Shown: in pieces, positions 1 through 3,549 of the stretch | How the letters are laid out: each line of letters opens with the position of its first letter | Position numbering within the stretch: position 1 is the first letter of the stretch | DNA from: Chloroflexota bacterium | GTDB taxonomy: Bacteria > Chloroflexota > Anaerolineae > Aggregatilineales > Phototrophicaceae | DNA: 6,095 bases | Assembly (NCBI GenBank): GCA_003242205.1 | Contig: QGUR01000278.1 | Span: 1 to 6,095 of the forward strand | Direction of reading: 5' to 3' | The notes under the pieces: model-generated | Database searches by the model: none | What the model saw: only the letters and a program-made list of their open reading frames with translations | What the model was told of the DNA's origin: nothing | Program-made: the position numbers and the translations under genes

Positions 1-110
1 CCGTAGATGTTCGTTGGTCTGGGGCCGCAACCTAGTTCGAGTACCAGCTCCGCTTTGACCTGTTGCGTTACAAGAGCAGCCTGAAAACTTGTTGCGGTGG
101 TTTGCAGCAT
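1..110 (-). CDS. Partial class I SAM-dependent methyltransferase, N-terminus only
   Basis: This minus-strand reading frame starts at an ATG (complement of 108-110) and is still open at the left edge, so only 36 codons are visible. The product begins MLQTTATSF and reaches VLELGCGPRP at residues 23-32. That matches motif I of Rossmann-fold SAM methyltransferases, a hydrophobic strand, an acidic residue, then the glycine-rich loop that binds S-adenosylmethionine. The start is well fixed: GGAGGG (complement of 119-124) lies 8 nt upstream, and between the upstream in-frame stop and this ATG there is no other ATG, GTG or TTG. About 20 residues before motif I is short, so any N-terminal cap domain is absent. 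The gene diverges from a glycosyltransferase operon, which suggests a sugar, lipid or small-molecule methylation role in the same pathway, but the substrate cannot be inferred from this fragment. Confidence 0.72.
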   Translation of the reverse strand, partial: MLQTTATSFQAALVTQQVKAELVLELGCGPRPTNIY

Positions 111-118
111 GTCGGGAA

Positions 119-124
119 CCCTCC
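119..124 (-). promoter_or_regulatory. Shine-Dalgarno site of the minus-strand methyltransferase
   Basis: On the minus strand this reads GGAGGG, a near-perfect anti-16S match, with 8 nt to the ATG at 110. It is the strongest ribosome binding site in the window and is the main reason for accepting the short edge-truncated reading frame as a real gene. Confidence 0.7.
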
Positions 125-173
125 GCGTGCGTTGCTTCTGGCAAACTGGCGTCTCATTTCACGCTTGCTCACC

Positions 174-204
174 ATAGTAGAAGATCACGAGTGGCTTGTG
201 TAAA
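174..204 (-). promoter_or_regulatory. Candidate promoter for the divergent methyltransferase
   Basis: On the minus strand TTTACA (204-199) is followed after 19 nt by TACTAT (179-174, four of six matches to TATAAT). The 19-nt spacing is longer than optimal, so the call is weak. It is supported mainly by mirror symmetry with the plus-strand candidate and by the gene arrangement. The implied leader is about 55-60 nt. Confidence 0.25.
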
Positions 205-222
205 TCTGTTCGCCTATTTACA
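199..222. promoter_or_regulatory. Inverted repeat TGTAAAT-N10-ATTTACA, possible operator
   Basis: Two perfect 7-bp arms (199-205 and 216-222) flank a 10-nt spacer (206-215) that is mostly unpaired. The dyad sits in the AT-rich core between two divergent genes. Each arm contains TTTACA reading outward, so the symmetry can be explained either as a binding site for a dimeric regulator or simply as two back-to-back -35 boxes. If a regulator binds here it would control both directions together. I do not recognise the motif as that of a specific regulator family. Confidence 0.4.
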
Positions 223-244
223 TTTTTGGGAAACAGTATAGCAT
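217..244 (+). promoter_or_regulatory. Candidate sigma70-type promoter for the glycan operon
   Basis: TTTACA (217-222, five of six matches to TTGACA) is followed after 16 nt by TAGCAT (239-244, four of six matches to TATAAT). An alternative -10, TATAGC at 237-242, has a poorer 14-nt spacing. Transcription would begin near 250, giving a leader of about 95 nt before the ATG at 345. This placement argues against translation starting at GTG 246, which would lie at or before the transcript end. Consensus matching only. Confidence 0.33.
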
Positions 245-263
245 TGTGATCTACGCCCTAGAA

Positions 264-284
264 GTGACACTTCTTGAGTGTTAT
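264..284 (+). promoter_or_regulatory. Small hairpin in the presumed 5' leader
   Basis: The RNA could fold as an 8-bp stem, GUGACACU (264-271) with AGUGUUAU (277-284), around the loop UCUUG. Two of the pairs are G-U. No U-tract follows, so it is not an intrinsic terminator, and it is about 60 nt from the start codon. It may be chance; a leader-stabilising or regulatory role is possible but unsupported. Confidence 0.2.
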
Positions 285-344
285 CTGGGGTGGTACCGCT
301 GCATCTGGACGATCGGTGCAAGCCGAGAGCAGTGGGGCAACCTG

Positions 345-1511
345 ATGCATATCCTTATATTTCCTTCAATTTTTGCGACGCGCACCAACCGGTATCGCGG
401 CAAAACGATTGAAGAGCAGGCTGTGGCGTTAAAGCGCCGTGGGCACCAGGTTGGGCTGTTAGTTCCCCCCAGTCGGGTGCGAACGCTGCATGGCCTGCGC
501 GAGATACGGGACTACTGGCGTTGTCCGCCGAATGCGTTTGAGGTCACCCAGCGGTCGGGGTTGCCAACCTATCGGATTCACTGGTGGGGCTGGATAGGCT
601 CAGGCTTCGTCGGTAGACGCCCTATGCTAGGGCGCGAAGCATTCGAGCGCTACTGTCAGGACAATGGGGTGCCGGATGTCCTGTATGGGCGTGGCATTCT
701 CTACGGGGGGTATCTGGCTGCACACCTCAAACGGATAACGGGTATTCCGTTTGTGCAGATGGAAGAACACTCTGCCCCATTCCTGCGTGGTATTCTGTTT
801 CCAGATCAGCGACGGACGATTGCGGAAACCCTCGCCGCCGCTGACTATGTCTTTACCATGTCTCCTGCTTTGGCGAAAGCACTCGCGCCTTTCGCTAAAG
901 ACAAGCCCATTCACGTGCTGCCAAACAGCATTGATACCGATTTTTTCTCACCGGGCGATCCGCCTCCGCCGGACGCGCCGTTCACGTTTGGTTTAATTGC
1001 TCGCCTTGACGCAAACAAAGCAGCGCACCTGCTTCTCGATGCCTTTGCTGCTGCGTTTGCAGGCACGTGCGTTCGTCTCAAAATTGCCGGCACCGGGCCG
1101 GAGCGGGAGAAACTGGAGCGAATCGTGCGTAATCTGGGAATTGACCGGCAGGTTGAGTTTCTTGGTTTCCTTCCAAGAAAGGGAATTCGCGATTTGCTAC
1201 GCTGCTGCCACGCCGTCGTTTCCAGCAGCTATGTAGAAACCTTTGGCAACACGCTGGTTGAAGCCATGGCTTGTGGCAAGCCTGTGGTTTCTACGCGTTC
1301 CGGTGGCCCGAATTCAATTGTGACCGAAGAGGTTGGCATTCTTGTTCCCACCGGGGATTGCGAAGCGTTGAAGCGAGCGATGATTGCGATGGTCGAGAAT
1401 TATTCAAAATATGACCCCGCCAGAATACGTGAGCTGTGTATGGCTCGTTTCGGCCCTGACGCCATCCTCGGCAAGCTCGAGTCGGTCTTTGCAAGTTTGC
1501 AACACGCCTGA
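345..1511 (+). CDS. GT4-family (GT-B fold) glycosyltransferase
   Basis: The 388-residue product is a typical-length GT-B retaining glycosyltransferase, expected to transfer a sugar from a nucleotide donor in the cytoplasm or at the inner membrane face. The N-terminal acceptor domain starts MHILIFPSIF and carries KTIEEQAVALKRRGHQVGLL (about 20-39), the usual first helix and second strand. The C-terminal donor domain shows LPNSIDTDFF (192-201), GLIARLDANKAA (216-227), AGTGPEREKL (248-257) and ETFGNTLVEAMACGKPVVST (298-317). The last contains the EX7E pair E298/E306 that contacts the donor nucleotide-sugar. I chose ATG 345 over the upstream in-frame GTG 246 because the family N-terminus begins there, the 33 preceding residues are atypical, and the candidate promoter overlaps that GTG. 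A loose purine-rich SD (GTGGGG, 332-337) precedes ATG 345. No signal peptide or membrane helix is evident. It is the first gene of the plus-strand cluster. Sugar and acceptor specificity cannot be read from sequence. Confidence 0.9.
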   Translation: MHILIFPSIFATRTNRYRGKTIEEQAVALKRRGHQVGLLVPPSRVRTLHGLREIRDYWRCPPNAFEVTQRSGLPTYRIHWWGWIGSGFVGRRPMLGREAFERYCQDNGVPDVLYGRGILYGGYLAAHLKRITGIPFVQMEEHSAPFLRGILFPDQRRTIAETLAAADYVFTMSPALAKALAPFAKDKPIHVLPNSIDTDFFSPGDPPPPDAPFTFGLIARLDANKAAHLLLDAFAAAFAGTCVRLKIAGTGPEREKLERIVRNLGIDRQVEFLGFLPRKGIRDLLRCCHAVVSSSYVETFGNTLVEAMACGKPVVSTRSGGPNSIVTEEVGILVPTGDCEALKRAMIAMVENYSKYDPARIRELCMARFGPDAILGKLESVFASLQHA

Positions 1512-1536
1512 CAAATCGCCGCTCAGGTATTACACT
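1508..1536 (+). promoter_or_regulatory. Weak internal promoter-like sequence before the DUF354 gene
   Basis: CTGACA (1508-1513, five of six matches to TTGACA) overlaps the glycosyltransferase stop codon. It is followed after exactly 17 nt by TACACT (1531-1536, four of six matches to TATAAT). It lies in the only sizeable gap (59 nt) within the plus-strand gene run, so it could give the downstream genes some independent expression. No terminator hairpin is visible in the gap, so read-through from the upstream gene is also expected. Confidence 0.25.
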
Positions 1537-1570
1537 ATTTCTTCCCCTGTATCGAGATTTCGAGGTCGCT

Positions 1571-2629
1571 TTGACGCAGCGCTTACGGATCGCCATTGAC
1601 ATCACACACCCGGCGCATTTCCATTTTTTCAAAAATCCCATTGCCGAGTGGCGGCGGCGTGGCCATTTCGTCCTGATCCTGTCGCGAGATAAGGATCTGA
1701 CACTGGCGCTCCTGCAAGAAGCGGGCTTCGACCACCATTGTCTGAGCAAGGCGGCGACGACTCGTGCCGGACTGGCGCTTGAACTTGTGCTCCATGGCGC
1801 GAGGCTGTGGCGATTGCTGGGCCAGCACCGGATACAGGTTGTTGCTGCCATTGGGGGAACGTTTATGGTTCATGCGGCTCGCTTGCGGCAAATTCCCGCG
1901 CTCGTATTTTACGACACGGAAAACGCCCGCCTGTCCAACCGCATAACCTACCCGCTGGCGACGAAAATTTATACGCCGCGCGCATATCGCGATTCGCTTG
2001 GGCCGAAACATATCCGCTATGACGGCTTTCACGAATCGGCCTACCTCCATCCCAATTACTTCACACCCGACCCGGCTAAACTGGCTGCTGAGAATCTGTC
2101 TCCCGGTGAACGCTTCACTTTTGTCCGGCTGATTGCGTGGAATAGCCATCACGACGTGGGTGATTACGGGGTAAGAGACATCAGACGCGTTATTCACCGG
2201 TTGGAACAATATGGTCGTGTTCTCATCAGTTCAGAAGCGCCGCTGCCCGACGATCTGAAGCGTTACGAATACCGAGGGAGGGCAGTCGATGTGCATCATG
2301 TGCTGGCGTTTGCCAGCCTGTGTTTTGGCGAAAGCGCTACAATGGCAAGTGAGAGCGCGCAGCTTGGCGTGCCTGCCATCTTTCTTTCGACCTCAAGCCG
2401 CGGTTACACCGACGACCTCGAGCGGTGCTACAAACTCGTATTCAATTTCAACCATGAGCGAGCGATTGAAGCGGATGCGCTGGATTGCGCGGCATCAATC
2501 CTTTCAATGCCGGATGCGCGCGCCGTTTTCTCTCAGCGACGCAAAAAGCTGTTAGGGGATCAGATCGACGTGGCGGCGTTCATCGTGGATGAAGTTGAAC
2601 GCGCGGCCCTAGACAGAGGCAGACGCTAA
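1571..2629 (+). CDS. DUF354 family protein, predicted GT-B-like glycan enzyme
   Basis: The 352-residue product matches the DUF354 family (found in archaea and bacteria) along its whole length. Recognisable blocks are IDITHPAHFHFFKNPI (9-24), LVFYDTENAR (111-120), the YDGFHESAYLHPNYF stretch (150-164), the RLIAWNSHHDVG block (186-197), LISSEAPLP (218-226) and GESATMASESAQLGVPAI (253-270). The family has no firmly assigned reaction that I know of. Its layout resembles GT-B enzymes such as UDP-GlcNAc 2-epimerases and glycosyltransferases, with an N-terminal Rossmann half and a glycine/acid-rich donor-binding half. The block at 253-270 occupies the place of the nucleotide-sugar site (inference). 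It appears soluble and cytoplasmic. The start is TTG: GAGG at 1562-1565 lies 5 nt upstream and the conserved block begins almost at once, leaving no room for a later start. It follows the GT4 gene by 59 nt and overlaps the next gene by 1 nt, supporting a role in the same glycan pathway. Confidence 0.9.
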   Translation: MTQRLRIAIDITHPAHFHFFKNPIAEWRRRGHFVLILSRDKDLTLALLQEAGFDHHCLSKAATTRAGLALELVLHGARLWRLLGQHRIQVVAAIGGTFMVHAARLRQIPALVFYDTENARLSNRITYPLATKIYTPRAYRDSLGPKHIRYDGFHESAYLHPNYFTPDPAKLAAENLSPGERFTFVRLIAWNSHHDVGDYGVRDIRRVIHRLEQYGRVLISSEAPLPDDLKRYEYRGRAVDVHHVLAFASLCFGESATMASESAQLGVPAIFLSTSSRGYTDDLERCYKLVFNFNHERAIEADALDCAASILSMPDARAVFSQRRKKLLGDQIDVAAFIVDEVERAALDRGRR

Positions 2630-2631
2630 TG
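2615..2631 (+). promoter_or_regulatory. SD plus TAATG stop-start overlap coupling genes 2 and 3
   Basis: AGAGG (2615-2619) lies 9 nt before the ATG at 2629. That ATG shares its A with the TAA stop of the DUF354 gene (2627-2629). This geometry favours translational coupling and supports ATG 2629 over the internal ATG at 2650. Confidence 0.6.
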
Positions 2632-3540
2632 GAAGTGCGGGCAACGCCGATGGAGACTGCGCGGAACGTCACCCAAAGCACCGCTGACCTCTCGAATGTT
2701 TCCGTCATCATTCCGGTTTATAACGAGCGCGGTATTATCGGTGACGTTCTGGCCGAACTGCAGCAGTTTGAGTTTCACGAAATTATTGTTGTTGACGATG
2801 GTTCCAACGACGGCACGGCGGAGGAAGCGGAAGCCTTCAACGTGCGTGTCATTCGCCATCCATACAATATTGGCAATGGCGCTGCCGTAAAAACGGGTAT
2901 ACGCGAAGCGACAGGGGAGATCATCCTCCTGATGGATGGCGATGGTCAGCACTCTCCGGCGGATATCCCGCTACTGGTTTCCCAGCTTGCTAACTATGAC
3001 ATGGTTGTTGGAGCGCGCAGCGCGCAGTCGTCCGTTGCGCTTCATCGGCGCTTGGCCAATCGACTTTTCAGCGCCTATGCTTCGTATATTGTCGATCATC
3101 CGGTGAAAGATCTGACATCTGGCTTTCGCGCTTTCAAAGCCGATCAACTTCGCCGCTTTCTTTATCTTTTCCCGAACGGCTTTTCGTACCCAACCACGAT
3201 TACGATTGCGATGTTCCGCTCGGGCTATCGCGTGCGCTATGTATCTGTCGTTTCCCGCGCTCGTCTCGGGCAGAGCAAGATTCGGCCGGTACGCGATGGC
3301 CTGCGCTTTTTGCTGACCATTACACGCATCGCCGTGTGTTTCGTGCCGATGAAAGTGTTTTTGCCGCTAAGTCTGTTATTTCTAAGCGCTGGCATCGGAT
3401 ACGGGGCTTATCTATTGATCTTTTTAAGACGCTTTAGCAACATGGCCGCGCTGCTGATTCTTATGGGCGTCCTGATTTTCCTGATTGGACTGGTCGCCGA
3501 ACAACTGGCGCTTTTGCGATTGCAGCACTCTACGGAATAA
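2629..3540 (+). CDS. GT2 polyprenyl-phosphate glycosyltransferase, DPM1-like, with two C-terminal TM helices
   Basis: The 303-residue product has a GT-A fold catalytic domain at about 23-220 and two hydrophobic helices at about 242-266 and 270-296. Diagnostic motifs are SVIIPVYNE (25-33), VVDDGSNDGT (54-63), HPYNIGNGAAVKTGIREA (77-94), MDGDGQHSP (102-110, metal-binding acidic cluster), DLTSGFRAF (161-169) and RARLGQSKIRP (210-220). These fit the dolichol/undecaprenyl-phosphate mannosyl- or glucosyltransferase group. That group moves a sugar from a nucleotide donor to a polyprenyl phosphate at the cytoplasmic membrane face. The donor sugar cannot be assigned. The short helical tail anchors the enzyme and resembles prokaryotic two-TM members rather than soluble DPM1. 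The first 22 residues are a polar extension. The large membrane protein begins 9 nt downstream, so this gene may supply its lipid-linked sugar (inference). Confidence 0.92.
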   Translation: MEVRATPMETARNVTQSTADLSNVSVIIPVYNERGIIGDVLAELQQFEFHEIIVVDDGSNDGTAEEAEAFNVRVIRHPYNIGNGAAVKTGIREATGEIILLMDGDGQHSPADIPLLVSQLANYDMVVGARSAQSSVALHRRLANRLFSAYASYIVDHPVKDLTSGFRAFKADQLRRFLYLFPNGFSYPTTITIAMFRSGYRVRYVSVVSRARLGQSKIRPVRDGLRFLLTITRIAVCFVPMKVFLPLSLLFLSAGIGYGAYLLIFLRRFSNMAALLILMGVLIFLIGLVAEQLALLRLQHSTE

Positions 3541-3549
3541 CAGCGTCGC

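Larger units (their letters stand above)
111..344. other. Divergent intergenic region (234 nt)
   Basis: This stretch separates the minus-strand methyltransferase from the plus-strand glycosyltransferase. I find no convincing reading frame in it. A plus-strand frame beginning at GTG 246 runs into the glycosyltransferase, but its 33 extra residues look like no glycosyltransferase N-terminus. The core around 196-245 is clearly more AT-rich than the flanking genes, as expected for a promoter region. It holds an inverted repeat, two outward-facing promoter-like signals and a small hairpin in the presumed leader, each listed separately. Confidence 0.7.

Noticed and set aside
199..227. Inverted repeat followed by TTTTT, considered as an intrinsic terminator
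   Set aside because: The 7-bp stem has a single G-C pair and a 10-nt loop, so the hairpin would be too weak, and there is no plus-strand gene upstream for it to terminate.
1291..1851. 186-codon minus-strand open frame
   Set aside because: It lies opposite the end of the GT4 gene, the gap and the start of the DUF354 gene, all of which have clear family motifs. The product is Arg/Ser/Cys-rich and shows no recognisable domain.
1583..2209. 208-codon minus-strand open frame
   Set aside because: It is entirely antisense to the DUF354 coding region; the composition is that of a shadow frame and no motif is visible.
3013..3025. GCGCGC-A-GCGCGC repeat
   Set aside because: It lies within the GT2 coding sequence, encodes ordinary residues (ARSAQ), and is explained by local GC-rich codon choice.
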